A stretch of 64,000 bases of DNA from Clostridia bacterium (GCA_900770385.1 CAAGKK010000044.1:93758-157757), one strand, 5' to 3'. Positions 26,235 to 35,005 are shown, counted from the first letter of the stretch. A program made the numbers and translations. The notes: generated from the letters alone by a model not told the origin.

Positions 26235-27402
26235 ATGCAAAAGATAAAAAAGGTATTAATACTTATACTATTTATCTTCTTAATAAACTACAATGTTGTA
26301 CAAGCATCAGACAATAACATAGACAATACACAAATTATTGAAGAACAACAAAAAGATTTAGGAATTTCAGAATTTATTGATTTATCTAATAAATATACAA
26401 AGGATTCATTAGAAGAGATAAACATAAATGAAATATTCAATTCTGCATTGACAGGAAAAATAGAGAATATAAATATATTTAAAATTATTTTTAGATTGTT
26501 AGGAAAAGAATTTAAAGACTGTATAAGTGGTATTCGGAATAGTTTTAATAATAATTATTATACATAGCATTTTAATAGCAATAACAGATACTTTGGAAAA
26601 TAAAAGTGTTTCACAAATAGCGTACTTTGTGGAATTTATAATGATTTCAGTTGTAATTTTAGCAAGTTTTTCAAATTGTCTTACTATAGTAAAAGATACT
26701 ATACAAGATTTAGTTGGTTTTACAAATAGTATACTACCAATATTAATTACATTAATGCTAACAACAGGAGCTATAACATCAGCAAGTGTTGTACAACCAA
26801 TATTATTACTTCTAATAAGCTTTATAGGAAATGCAATTATTAATTTTATATTACCAATTATTTTAATTTCAACTAGTTTAAATATAATTTCTCAAATTTC
26901 AAATGAAATAAAAGTATCTAAAATATCTAAATTTTTAAACTCATCTACAATATGGATTTTAGGAGTAATAATGACATTATTTGTTACAGTATTATCATTA
27001 GAAGGTAGCTTAACACAAACAGTAGATGGAGTAACAGCTAAAACAGCGAAAGCAGCAGTTTCAACTGTTATACCTGTTGTAGGAAAGATACTTGGAGATG
27101 CAACTGATGCAGTAATAGGTTGCGCAGGAATATTAAAAAACGCTGTTGGACTTATTGGCATTATAGTAATAATTGGAATCTGTTTAACACCAATTATAAA
27201 ACTAACAATATTAACTGTAATGTATAGTTTTATGTCAGCTATATGTGAACCTATTGCAGATACGAGAATAGTCAATCTCTTAGAAAAAATATCTGAAACA
27301 TTTAAGATATTATTGGCAATTGTATTTTGTGTTACGGTAACTCTAATTATAGGTTTGGCAATTGTAATTAAAGTATCAAATGCTACATTATTGTATAGAT
27401 AG
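26235..27402 (+). CDS. spoIIIAE: stage III sporulation protein AE, split by a +1 frameshift
   Basis: A polytopic channel protein of the SpoIIIA complex. The gene reads in one frame from ATG 26235 (AGAGAGG upstream; signal-like hydrophobic start, then an extracytoplasmic region) to a stop at 26565. The membrane part continues in the +1 frame to TAG 27400-27402. Skipping one base near 26532-26535 gives a 388-residue protein of normal family length, joining ISGI to GIVLIIIIIHSIL. Frame two has a stop at 26524-26526 and no ribosome binding site before its GTG at 26527, so independent initiation is unlikely. There is no homopolymer at the site, and the zero-frame codon there is the very rare CGG. 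All seven partner genes are intact. Confidence 0.85.
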
Positions 27403-27410
27403 GAGAAAAA

Positions 27411-28001
27411 ATGCTAGGATGGTTAAAAGGCTGGGTTAATCAAGTTATAGTAGCAATAATAATAGCTGTTATTTTTGAGTTGATTCTTCCAAATGGAAAA
27501 AATAAAAAGTATATAAAGATGATTATTAATTTATATGTGCTATTTGTATTAGTTAATCCTATTGTGTCTAAATTTATTAATTTAAGTGACAACCAATTTT
27601 CAGGAGAAACATTAAAAAAGTATTTTAAACAAGAAAATGCAATAGAAGTAAATAGTAATTTAAATTCTAAAGAGATAATACAAAATACTTTTGAAAAAAC
27701 AATTAAAGATGATATTAAAAATAAATTAGTACTAAAAGGTTATAAAACAACAAGCCTAAGCATATATATATATAATAATGATGAAAATAATATGCAAATA
27801 AGATCAATTAATATCGAAGTACAAAAAGATGATAAAGAAAACAAAAGCTCTTCTAATTCAATAAATGAAATAGAAAAAATAAATATAGGAAGAAAAGAAG
27901 AAAAGCAAGAAATTAGCAAAAAAGAAGTAGAGGAGATAAAAAAGATATTAAGCGAAGAATATAGTTTGGACAAATCAAAAATTAATGTAAACCAAAGATA
28001 A
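27411..28001 (+). CDS. spoIIIAF: stage III sporulation protein AF
   Basis: A 196-residue protein with two N-terminal membrane helices (WVNQVIVAIIIAVIFELILPNGKNKKY, then MIINLYVLFVLVNPI), described by its key segments LPNGK and NPI. A soluble ring-forming-type domain ends in EEIKKILSEEYSLDKSKI. The layout matches SpoIIIAF. GGAGAAAA precedes the ATG. It starts 9 nt after the spoIIIAE stop. Confidence 0.9.
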   Translation: MLGWLKGWVNQVIVAIIIAVIFELILPNGKNKKYIKMIINLYVLFVLVNPIVSKFINLSDNQFSGETLKKYFKQENAIEVNSNLNSKEIIQNTFEKTIKDDIKNKLVLKGYKTTSLSIYIYNNDENNMQIRSINIEVQKDDKENKSSSNSINEIEKINIGRKEEKQEISKKEVEEIKKILSEEYSLDKSKINVNQR

Positions 28002-28014
28002 AGGAGTGATAAAT

Positions 28015-28605
28015 TTGCTTAAAGAAAGACTCAATAAGTTTTTAAATGGAGATGGAGATAATAAAAAGAAGGTAGAAAATTTAATATTCTTACTAATTAT
28101 CTTAATTATAACAATAGTAGCAATAAACTTTATTTGGAAAGATGACAAACAAGAAAGCAAACAAACTACTACTAATAAAGAATTAGCCAGCGAAGAAAAA
28201 AATACAAATAGTGATGAGGATTTAGAAAAAAAGTTAGAGAAAATATTATCAAGTATAAATGGAGTTGGAAATGTAAATGTTATGCTAACATATACAGAAA
28301 GCACTCAAATTATACCAGTTTATAACAAAACAGAAAAAACAAGCAATACTAATGAGTCTGATTCTGGTGGAGGTACAAGACAAGTAGAAGAAAGTGATGT
28401 AACGCAAGAAGTAGTATATCAAGATAAAAATGGAAAAAATAATATAATTACACAAAAAACAATAAGTCCTAAAATCGAGGGGGCAATTATTACAGCAGAT
28501 GGTGCAAATAACTCTAATATAAAAGCAAATATTATTCAGGCAGTGGAAGCGGCAACAGGTCTTGCAACCCATAAAATTCAAGTATTTGAAAAGAAAAATA
28601 ACTAA
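28015..28605 (+). CDS. spoIIIAG: stage III sporulation protein AG
   Basis: A 196-residue protein with a short cytoplasmic start, one membrane helix (about 22-42) and a periplasm-facing domain carrying LEKILSSINGVGNVNVMLTY and the C-terminal AITADG / VEAATGLATHKIQVF region of the ring-building motif. SpoIIIAG forms a 30-fold ring in Bacillus. I choose TTG 28015, because AAGGAGTG lies 7 nt before it; GTG 28006 is part of that ribosome binding site. Confidence 0.92.
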   Translation: MLKERLNKFLNGDGDNKKKVENLIFLLIILIITIVAINFIWKDDKQESKQTTTNKELASEEKNTNSDEDLEKKLEKILSSINGVGNVNVMLTYTESTQIIPVYNKTEKTSNTNESDSGGGTRQVEESDVTQEVVYQDKNGKNNIITQKTISPKIEGAIITADGANNSNIKANIIQAVEAATGLATHKIQVFEKKNN

Positions 28606-28647
28606 ATGAGAGCGACTCGATATCGCTTTGTTATATGAGGAGGAATT

Positions 28648-29283
28648 ATGAAAATTATAAAAAAGAATCAATTAACAATATTAGTACTAGCATTAATGTT
28701 AGTAACAGCAGGGTATTTAAATTATAATTCAAATCAAACAGTAACAACAGAAGGAAAGATAGCAAGTATTGGAGATGCTACATTAGTAAGTAGCAATATA
28801 GTAGAAACTAATAATTCTAGCAATAATGTAAATTCAAATATTATAGAAAACAAAACAGAAAATAGTAATAGTACTAGTGTAGAAAATATAGATAAAGTAA
28901 ATACAGTTAATACAAATTCAGAAGTAAAAAATAATGAAAATTATTATTCAGCTTCTAGATTAGAAAGAGATACAATGTATTCACAAATGCTAGAATCTTA
29001 TCAAAAAATTTTAGACAGTACTACAACTTCAAGTAAACAAAAAGAAGAAGCGCAAAAAGAAATAACCAATATAAATAATACTAAGAATGCTATAATGATA
29101 TCTGAGAATCTAATAAAAACTAAGGGGTTTGAGGATTGTCTTGTATATTCAAATGATGATAGCATAAATGTAGTAATAAAAAAAGAAAAGCTAAGTAAGG
29201 AAGATACAGCACAAATACAAAGTATTATTGCAAGAGAAATGAATGCTAAAATAGAAAATATTCACATAATGAATAAAGTCTAA
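28648..29283 (+). CDS. spoIIIAH: stage III sporulation protein AH
   Basis: A 211-residue protein whose N-terminal membrane anchor (about 8-24) is followed by an Asn/Ser-rich linker. The C-terminal domain (about 105-211) has the YscJ/FliF-like fold features of SpoIIIAH, the partner of SpoIIQ: QMLESYQKILDSTTTSS and LIKTKGFEDCLVYSNDDSINVVIK, given as key segments. GAGGAGG precedes the ATG. It is the last gene of the operon, 42 nt after spoIIIAG, with a small AGCGA/TCGCT hairpin in between. tmcAL converges on its 3' end. Confidence 0.93.
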   Translation: MKIIKKNQLTILVLALMLVTAGYLNYNSNQTVTTEGKIASIGDATLVSSNIVETNNSSNNVNSNIIENKTENSNSTSVENIDKVNTVNTNSEVKNNENYYSASRLERDTMYSQMLESYQKILDSTTTSSKQKEEAQKEITNINNTKNAIMISENLIKTKGFEDCLVYSNDDSINVVIKKEKLSKEDTAQIQSIIAREMNAKIENIHIMNKV

Positions 29284-29289
29284 ATAGCA

Positions 29290-30522
29290 TTATAAAATAA
29301 TCATATTATTAGTAAAGTCCAAATTAGACCAAGAATCTTTTACATATCCTAAAGTATAAATGTTTGTTGCTGTAATGTCTATACTTAATAAATGCTTTAG
29401 GTTTTTATTTGGATTAGAATCTAAAAATTTTTTTACAGAGGTAATAACTTCTGTATTTTTTTTAGAGTGCGAAATAACAGAAAGTAAATCTCTGCCTTTT
29501 TGGTTAAAGCCTAAAACTCTAATATAAGGAGATGTTTTGTATGACATCTTCATATCTGATTTAGTAATACCTAAAAGAGCATAAAGCAAAATTCTTTGAA
29601 TTCTAGTAGAAGTGTATCTTTTGGTTTGAATTATATTCATAAATTCAGCAAGAGTATTACAAGAATTAGCGGCATTTTTTATTGCATGTTCTAACCCTTC
29701 ACAAACATCAGGAAGATTAGCAATTTCAGCTAAACTCATTTTTCTTAATGTATAAATAATTTCTTTTTCAAATTTAGATAAATCTTTAACATAATGACCT
29801 TTTTGAAAAGAATGATATAAAATTTTGTATGTTTGACTAGGCATTACATATGGCAATCTAGTAAAACTATTATTAATAATCATATCTCGAATAGATGTAG
29901 CACTTGCAAATGAATTAGAAACACCAAGATCATTGTAACCGACATTTTCTCTTTTTATAGTAATTGGTTTTATAAAGCTTTTTGTTCTTTTTAATGCTTT
30001 TAAATATTCAATTGCTAATATATTGTTTGGATTAGATAAAATGTTAGAGTATTTTCTAATATCATTTAAATACATTAAAACAGCATTTTCTCTAGCCTTT
30101 GGAAAAGCTAATCCTTTGGCTAATTCATGATTTAAAAGAGAAACATATTCAGATGGTTGATAATAAAAAATATCAGCGAACTTATCTAATACAGATAAAT
30201 CACCAAATTCACTACCAAAAGAAATATAATCTACAATATTTAAAGAATCTAATATTTTAACAGCTCCATAAGCAAAATTTTCGGCACTAGATATACTGTA
30301 TATAGTTGGAAGCTCAATAACTAAGTCTACACCATTACAAAGAGCCATTTGGGCTTTTGTCCATTTGTCTACAATAGATACATTTCCACGCTGAACAAAA
30401 TTGCCAGAAATAATAGCAATTGTATAATCGGCATCTATAAGTTGTTTTGACTTTTCTAAGTGATATTTGTGTCCATTATGAAATGGGTTATATTCACCTA
30501 CTATTCCAAGAACATTTGCCAT
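29290..30522 (-). CDS. tmcAL: tRNA(Met) cytidine acetate ligase TmcAL (YlbM)
   Basis: A 410-residue nucleotidyltransferase-fold enzyme that activates acetate with ATP and acetylates C34 of elongator tRNA-Met. The N-terminus reads VLGIVGEYNPFHNGHKYHL, with the HNGH nucleotide-binding motif, followed by ISGNFVQRG and LVIELP. The C-terminal helical part is typical. TTTAGG-free but clear AAGGAGAG precedes its ATG on the minus strand. It is divergent from rnhA and shares the AT-rich promoter region with it. Confidence 0.95.
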   Translation of the reverse strand: MANVLGIVGEYNPFHNGHKYHLEKSKQLIDADYTIAIISGNFVQRGNVSIVDKWTKAQMALCNGVDLVIELPTIYSISSAENFAYGAVKILDSLNIVDYISFGSEFGDLSVLDKFADIFYYQPSEYVSLLNHELAKGLAFPKARENAVLMYLNDIRKYSNILSNPNNILAIEYLKALKRTKSFIKPITIKRENVGYNDLGVSNSFASATSIRDMIINNSFTRLPYVMPSQTYKILYHSFQKGHYVKDLSKFEKEIIYTLRKMSLAEIANLPDVCEGLEHAIKNAANSCNTLAEFMNIIQTKRYTSTRIQRILLYALLGITKSDMKMSYKTSPYIRVLGFNQKGRDLLSVISHSKKNTEVITSVKKFLDSNPNKNLKHLLSIDITATNIYTLGYVKDSWSNLDFTNNMIIL

Positions 30523-30538
30523 AAATAAGCTCTCCTTA

Positions 30539-30567
30539 TTGCAATTAAAAATATTTATTGATATAAT
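30539..30567 (+). promoter_or_regulatory. promoter of rnhA
   Basis: TTGCAA (30539-30544), a 17-nt spacer and a perfect TATAAT (30562-30567), divergent from tmcAL. Confidence 0.7.
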
Positions 30568-30626
30568 ATCATAAAATTGATTTAATTACAATAAACAAGA
30601 AAATTAAAATAGAAAAGGAAAATACA

Positions 30627-31061
30627 ATGGAAGAAGTTACAATATATACAGATGGCGCATGTTCAGGAAATCCAGGACCTGGTGGATGGGGCACAATATT
30701 AATGTATAAAGATACTAAAAAAGAAATTTCTGGAGGAAAAGATAATACAACTAATAACATAATGGAATTAACAGCAGTAATAGAGGGACTAAAATTATTA
30801 AAATTTCCATGTAAAGTAAAATTATATAGTGATAGTGCATATGTAGTAAATGCTTTTGTACAAAAGTGGATTTTTGGCTGGTTAAAAAATGGTTGGAAAA
30901 ATTCAAGTAAGGAACCAGTAAAAAATAAGGAATTATGGCAAGAACTATATAATCTAACTAAAATACATGATGTGGAATTTATAAAAGTTAAAGGCCACAG
31001 TGATAATGAATATAATAATAGATGTGATGAACTAGCAAGAAATGCTATAAATAGTATTTAA
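30627..31061 (+). CDS. rnhA: ribonuclease HI
   Basis: A 144-residue endonuclease that cleaves the RNA strand of RNA-DNA hybrids. The acidic catalytic set is visible: Asp in YTDGACSGNPGPGGW (residue 8), Glu in NIMELTAV (about 46), Asp in YSDSAYVV (about 68) and Asp in NRCDELA near the C-terminus. VKGHSDNE carries the catalytic-loop His. AAAAGGAAA precedes the ATG. It is monocistronic. Confidence 0.97.
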   Translation: MEEVTIYTDGACSGNPGPGGWGTILMYKDTKKEISGGKDNTTNNIMELTAVIEGLKLLKFPCKVKLYSDSAYVVNAFVQKWIFGWLKNGWKNSSKEPVKNKELWQELYNLTKIHDVEFIKVKGHSDNEYNNRCDELARNAINSI

Positions 31062-31068
31062 AAGATAT

Positions 31069-31128
31069 AATACAATTCTGTTACATTAATATGACATTTG
31101 TGTAACATATATTGTATTATTTTTTTTC
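31069..31128 (+). terminator. two-part stem terminator after rnhA
   Basis: AATACAAT + TGTTACA pairs with TGTAACA + ATTGTATT across a small internal loop, followed by a run of eight T. The 3' arm also contains the -35 box of the next promoter. Confidence 0.8.
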
Positions 31129-31140
31129 ATGAAATATAAT
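31112..31140 (+). promoter_or_regulatory. promoter embedded in the rnhA terminator
   Basis: TTGTAT (31112-31117) lies in the 3' arm of the rnhA terminator. A 17-nt spacer leads to TATAAT (31135-31140). The start site would be near 31147, ahead of the 31190 gene. Confidence 0.6.
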
Positions 31141-31189
31141 TAATATGTAAAATTATGTATATTTATACAAAAGATATTAGGAGGCAATT

Positions 31190-31729
31190 ATGGAGACTTT
31201 TGCTGATTATATACTACAAGAGCAAGATTATATAAAAAAGTTAGAAATAGCATATTACCTACAAAAAAGAACAGGAATATATTTTGATAATACAGTTATT
31301 TTTAAAACAGAATTAGCAAGAATGTTTATGGATGATATGAACCTAGGAGTAGATAAGAATCTTGTTATAACTGCGTGTATACTTTGTGGATGTAAAAAGA
31401 AAAAAGATGCAACAGATATAGAAACAATAAGAAGTTACGCTAAAAACGGGGCTAATTATCTAGCTACATTAGGTTTTGACAAAAGATTTTGTAAAATATG
31501 TGAAGAGGTTAATAGATATAGTGGAAGTAGTCCAAGAGAACCAGAAAGCGATATACTAGAACTTGTAGATAATTTTGGAGGATTAGTTTTAGATAGACCG
31601 GAAAGAAAAGGATTTCCAATAGATGAAGCATTAGTTTTAACAGAGTACCGAAACTTAAAAGGAGTAGAAAATAGATTTTTAGATAAATTCAAAGAGTTTA
31701 TATTTATAGAAGAAGGTGTAAAAGTATGA
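31190..31729 (+). CDS. uncharacterised protein, possibly a degenerate HD-domain fold
   Basis: A 179-residue protein I do not recognise by name. The central helices (LVITACILCGCKKK near 63, then IRSYAKNGANYLATLGFDKRF near 84) follow the spacing of HD phosphohydrolases (LLHDIGK ... H..GA..L..LG). Every metal-binding His/Asp of that family is missing, so any relation would be to an inactive, binding-only fold. This is an inference from pattern. Five cysteines are clustered in the middle. TAGGAGG precedes the ATG. It overlaps the next gene by 4 nt (ATGA), then a PHP-type nuclease gene follows, so the three are probably one operon. Confidence 0.75.
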   Translation: METFADYILQEQDYIKKLEIAYYLQKRTGIYFDNTVIFKTELARMFMDDMNLGVDKNLVITACILCGCKKKKDATDIETIRSYAKNGANYLATLGFDKRFCKICEEVNRYSGSSPREPESDILELVDNFGGLVLDRPERKGFPIDEALVLTEYRNLKGVENRFLDKFKEFIFIEEGVKV

Positions 31730-31983
31730 GTATAAGTGATTATGGATTAAAAAATAATAATGATTTTAATGGACCAGTTGCAGACCTAATAAAAATAACA
31801 AATGCATATTCAAGAAATGGTAAAGAAGTAAAAGATGTAATAAATGTTTTAAGAAGACCAGATAAAAAACAAGTATTAGAAGAAATAAACAATTATCAAG
31901 GAAAATCAGAAACTCAAAAAGCTATGGAAGAAGAAGCAAATAGAGCTCAAAGAGCAAGTGATTTTGGAATAGGAGAATATTAA
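31726..31983 (+). CDS. small uncharacterised protein
   Basis: An 85-residue hydrophilic protein translationally coupled to the gene before it. It has no membrane segment. The helical, charged sequence includes DVINVLRRPDKKQVLEEI and a Lys/Glu-rich tail ending FGIGEY. No known family is recognised. AGAAGGTG lies just upstream. Its position between a possible HD-like protein and an endonuclease-Q-like gene is the only clue to its role. Confidence 0.75.
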   Translation: MSISDYGLKNNNDFNGPVADLIKITNAYSRNGKEVKDVINVLRRPDKKQVLEEINNYQGKSETQKAMEEEANRAQRASDFGIGEY

Positions 31984-31999
31984 AAAAAGGAGAAATTAA

Positions 32000-33205
32000 A
32001 TGTACCAAATATTTGCAGATTTACATGTACACATAGGAAGAAGCGAAAATAATAAACCAATAAAGATAACTGCTGCAAGATCACTAAATTTTGCAAACAT
32101 AGCAAAAGAATGCGTAGATAGAAAAGGTATAAATGTAGTAGGAATTATAGATTGTGCATCACCATATGTAATAGAAGATATAGAAAACTTTTTAAAACAG
32201 GGAGATGCTTATGAAATAGAAGATGGAGGAATAATATATAAGGATAAAGTTTGTATTATTCTAGGAAGTGAAATAGAAACATCAGAGATAAATGATAAGG
32301 GAAAAACAGGTAGTGCACATAATTTATGCTATTTTCCTCATTTAAAAGATATAAAAGGTTTCTCAAACGAAATGAGTCATCATATAAAAAATATAACTTT
32401 AAGTTCACAAAGAGCAGATATTTCAGCATATGAACTATTAGATATAGTAGAAAAATATAATGGAATATTAATACCAGCTCATGTGTTTACACCATATAAA
32501 AGCTTTTATGGCAACTGCACAGATAGAATGGGAAAAATATTTAAGGAAAAATTTGATAAAATTTTTGCTATTGAATTAGGGCTTTCTTCAGATACATTTT
32601 TAGCAGATGAAATTTCAGAACTGGAAACTAAAACATTCTTAACAAACTCAGATGCTCATTCTTTACCTAAAATTGCTAGAGAATATAATAAAATTTTAGT
32701 AAATGATATAAGTTTTAAAGAACTAGTAAGGGCATTAAAAAATGAAGAGGGAAGAAAAATAGTAGCAAATTATGGGTTGGATCCAAAACTTGGCAAATAT
32801 CATAGAACATATTGTGAACAATGTGATAAGCCATTGGTAGGAAAAGCACCAGTTACTATATGCCCTTATTGCGGAGCAACTAGAGATACAAAAAAAGTAA
32901 CAATGGGAGTGTTTGATAGAATAGAAGAAATAAAAGATAAACCAACAACACAAAGTCCAAAAAATAGACCACCATATATTTATCAAATACCATTAACATT
33001 TATTCCCGGTCTAGGTGGAAAAACAATAGATAAACTTTTAGATAATTTTGAAACAGAAATGAATATATTACATAAATTATCAAAGGATGATTTAGAAGCT
33101 GTAATTGGAGAAAAATTAGCTAACAATATAATTAATTCAAGGGAAGGAAATGTTATAATACAAGCTGGTGGCGGCGGAGTGTATGGAAAAATAGCAAATA
33201 AATAA
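32000..33205 (+). CDS. endonuclease Q family protein (PHP nuclease)
   Basis: A 401-residue protein. The N-terminal PHP domain has the first metal motif DLHVHIGRS at residues 7-15, an AHVFTPYKSFYG site near 155 and NSDAHS near 215. A zinc ribbon (YCEQCDKP ... CPYCG, about 271-292) and a C-terminal helix-hairpin-helix (FIPGLGGKTIDKLL, near 335-348) complete the EndoQ layout. Archaeal and some Bacillus EndoQ nick DNA 5' to deaminated bases such as uracil or hypoxanthine. Activity here is inferred from the family. AAAGGAG precedes the ATG. It ends the 31190 operon and is followed by a terminator. Confidence 0.88.
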   Translation: MYQIFADLHVHIGRSENNKPIKITAARSLNFANIAKECVDRKGINVVGIIDCASPYVIEDIENFLKQGDAYEIEDGGIIYKDKVCIILGSEIETSEINDKGKTGSAHNLCYFPHLKDIKGFSNEMSHHIKNITLSSQRADISAYELLDIVEKYNGILIPAHVFTPYKSFYGNCTDRMGKIFKEKFDKIFAIELGLSSDTFLADEISELETKTFLTNSDAHSLPKIAREYNKILVNDISFKELVRALKNEEGRKIVANYGLDPKLGKYHRTYCEQCDKPLVGKAPVTICPYCGATRDTKKVTMGVFDRIEEIKDKPTTQSPKNRPPYIYQIPLTFIPGLGGKTIDKLLDNFETEMNILHKLSKDDLEAVIGEKLANNIINSREGNVIIQAGGGGVYGKIANK

Positions 33206-33212
33206 AAAAATT

Positions 33213-33238
33213 AAAAGCGGCATATAATTGTCGCTTTT
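33213..33238 (+). terminator. terminator after the EndoQ-like gene
   Basis: A 9-bp stem AAAAGCGGC / GTCGCTTTT with one G-U pair, loop ATATAATT, then TTCTTTT. Confidence 0.82.
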
Positions 33239-33311
33239 TTCTTTTATATAATTAATAGGTTCTAATAATAATTTTATTGCATAGACATTATGTATAAAAC
33301 TGGAGGAAAAA

Positions 33312-33968
33312 ATGAGTAAAATTTTGCATAGAAATAGAAAATCCAAATTAGGTATAATTATAAATAATCATATTATAAATCACAAAAAAGAATACTTAAT
33401 AGTAATTATATTATTTTTAATTGGACTAGTAATAGGAATAATGTTTGTTAATAATTTAAATGAAACGCAATATTCAGAAATAGATACTTATATTAAAAAA
33501 ATAGTAAATAATTTAAAAGTAATAGAAAAAATAAATTATACGGATTTATTAAAAGAATCTATTATAACCAATTTAATTGTTATACTTGTAATATGGATAG
33601 CATCATCTACTATAATAGGAATTCCAATTGTATATGGAAATTTAATTTTTAGAGGATTTGTGCTTGGATATACATTAAGTAGTATTATATCTGTGTTAGG
33701 TATTGGAAATGGAACTTTTTTTATTATTTCAGGTTTATTTTTACATAACATAATATTTATACCAGTTATATTAGCAACATCTGTTAGTGGAATGAAATTA
33801 TACAAATCTATTGTAAAAAATAGAGAAAGAGAAAATGTTAAAATAGAGTTTATAAGACATACAGTATTCTGCACAGTTATGGCAACTGTGCTACTTATAG
33901 CATCACTTATAGAAGTATATATTTCTACAAATTTATCTAAATTTATAGTCAATTATATAAAAATCTAA
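33312..33968 (+). CDS. spoIIM: stage II sporulation protein M
   Basis: A 218-residue polytopic membrane protein of the SpoIID-SpoIIM-SpoIIP engulfment machine. Five hydrophobic segments (about 28-47, 88-112, 118-142, 144-162, 190-212) and the family stretch NLIFRGFVLGYTLS identify it. In Bacillus it recruits SpoIIP (present here at 51041) and SpoIID. TGGAGGAA precedes the ATG. It sits between the EndoQ-like gene and xerD, the usual Clostridia neighbourhood for spoIIM-xerD. Confidence 0.92.
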   Translation: MSKILHRNRKSKLGIIINNHIINHKKEYLIVIILFLIGLVIGIMFVNNLNETQYSEIDTYIKKIVNNLKVIEKINYTDLLKESIITNLIVILVIWIASSTIIGIPIVYGNLIFRGFVLGYTLSSIISVLGIGNGTFFIISGLFLHNIIFIPVILATSVSGMKLYKSIVKNRERENVKIEFIRHTVFCTVMATVLLIASLIEVYISTNLSKFIVNYIKI

Positions 33969-34074
33969 AAAAATCAAAAAATCTATTTACAATTTTAATT
34001 TTATTTGATATAACTTATATGGTTTATGTAAATTCTTTTATAAACTTATTAATTATAGAGTGGAGGAACTTAAC

Positions 34075-34956
34075 ATGGAAAAACAAATTAAAAACTTTTT
34101 AGAATTTTTAGAGATAGATAAAAAAGTATCAAAAAATACACTTCAATCATACGAAAGAGATATTTTACAATTTGATAAATACTTAAGCGATAAAAAAATG
34201 AATTATTCTAAAATTAATCAAGAAGATATAAAAGAATATTTAAACCATTTACAAGAAATAGGTAAAAAAACATCTAGTATATCTAGAAGTTTAGCTTCTA
34301 TTAGATCTTTTTACCAATATGAATCAAGAGTTAAAAAAATAAAAAATAATCCTACAGAAGGAGTTCAAGCTCCAAAAGTAGAAAAACATGCACCAAACAT
34401 ATTATCATCTCAAGAAGTAGAATTATTATTAGATCAACCAAAAGATGTTGATTTAAAAGGAACTAGAGATAAAGCAATGCTTGAATTCGCTTATGCAACA
34501 GGAATGAGAGTAACAGAAATGATATCTTTAAATATAGAAGATGTAGATGTTGAAAATTCTACAGTGGTTTGCAAAACAGCAAACAAACAAAGGGTTATTC
34601 CTTTAGGTTCTATGTCATTAAAAGCATTAAAAGAATATATAGAAGATGCTAGACCAATTTTAGTTAGAGATGAAGAAGAAAAAGCATTATTTGTTAATAT
34701 AAATGGAAGAAGATTAACAAGACAAGGATTTTGGAAAATAGTAAAATACTATAAAGACCAAGCACATATTACAAAAGATATAACACCACATGTTTTAAGA
34801 CATTCTTTTGCTACTCATTTATTACAAAATGGAGCAGATTTAAAATCTATTCAAACAATGCTAGGTCATTCAGATATATCATCTACACAAGTATATATGC
34901 AATTCCAAGATGATAGTATAAAGAATATTTATAGAAAAGCACATCCTAGAGCATAA
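34075..34956 (+). CDS. xerD: tyrosine recombinase XerD
   Basis: A 293-residue site-specific recombinase for chromosome dimer resolution at dif. The N-terminal SAM-like core-binding domain is at about 3-85. The catalytic domain has Arg in TGMRVTE near 145, HVLRH near 241, H in LGHSDISSTQVYMQF near 264, and Tyr near 273. The start is ATG 34075 with GGAGG 7 nt before it; an upstream in-frame TTG at 34060 lies before the ribosome binding site. It is a housekeeping Xer protein by length and context, not a phage integrase. Confidence 0.94.
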   Translation: MEKQIKNFLEFLEIDKKVSKNTLQSYERDILQFDKYLSDKKMNYSKINQEDIKEYLNHLQEIGKKTSSISRSLASIRSFYQYESRVKKIKNNPTEGVQAPKVEKHAPNILSSQEVELLLDQPKDVDLKGTRDKAMLEFAYATGMRVTEMISLNIEDVDVENSTVVCKTANKQRVIPLGSMSLKALKEYIEDARPILVRDEEEKALFVNINGRRLTRQGFWKIVKYYKDQAHITKDITPHVLRHSFATHLLQNGADLKSIQTMLGHSDISSTQVYMQFQDDSIKNIYRKAHPRA

Positions 34957-34975
34957 TGTAAAAAAATGAAAATAC

Positions 34976-35005
34976 AGGGGACAGAATAAAATCTGTGCCC
35001 TTTTT
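34976..35005 (+). terminator. terminator after xerD
   Basis: AGGGGACAGA / TCTGTGCCCT with one mismatch, loop ATAAAA, then TTTTT. Confidence 0.8.

Noticed and set aside
26527..27402. Second half of spoIIIAE as an independent gene starting at GTG 26527
   Set aside because: There is no ribosome binding site before the GTG, it overlaps the first frame, and the combined length equals a normal SpoIIIAE.
34075..34956. XerD as a phage or island integrase
   Set aside because: Length, sequence and the neighbouring spoIIM and rsmE genes fit the chromosomal Xer recombinase, and no att-like repeats flank it.
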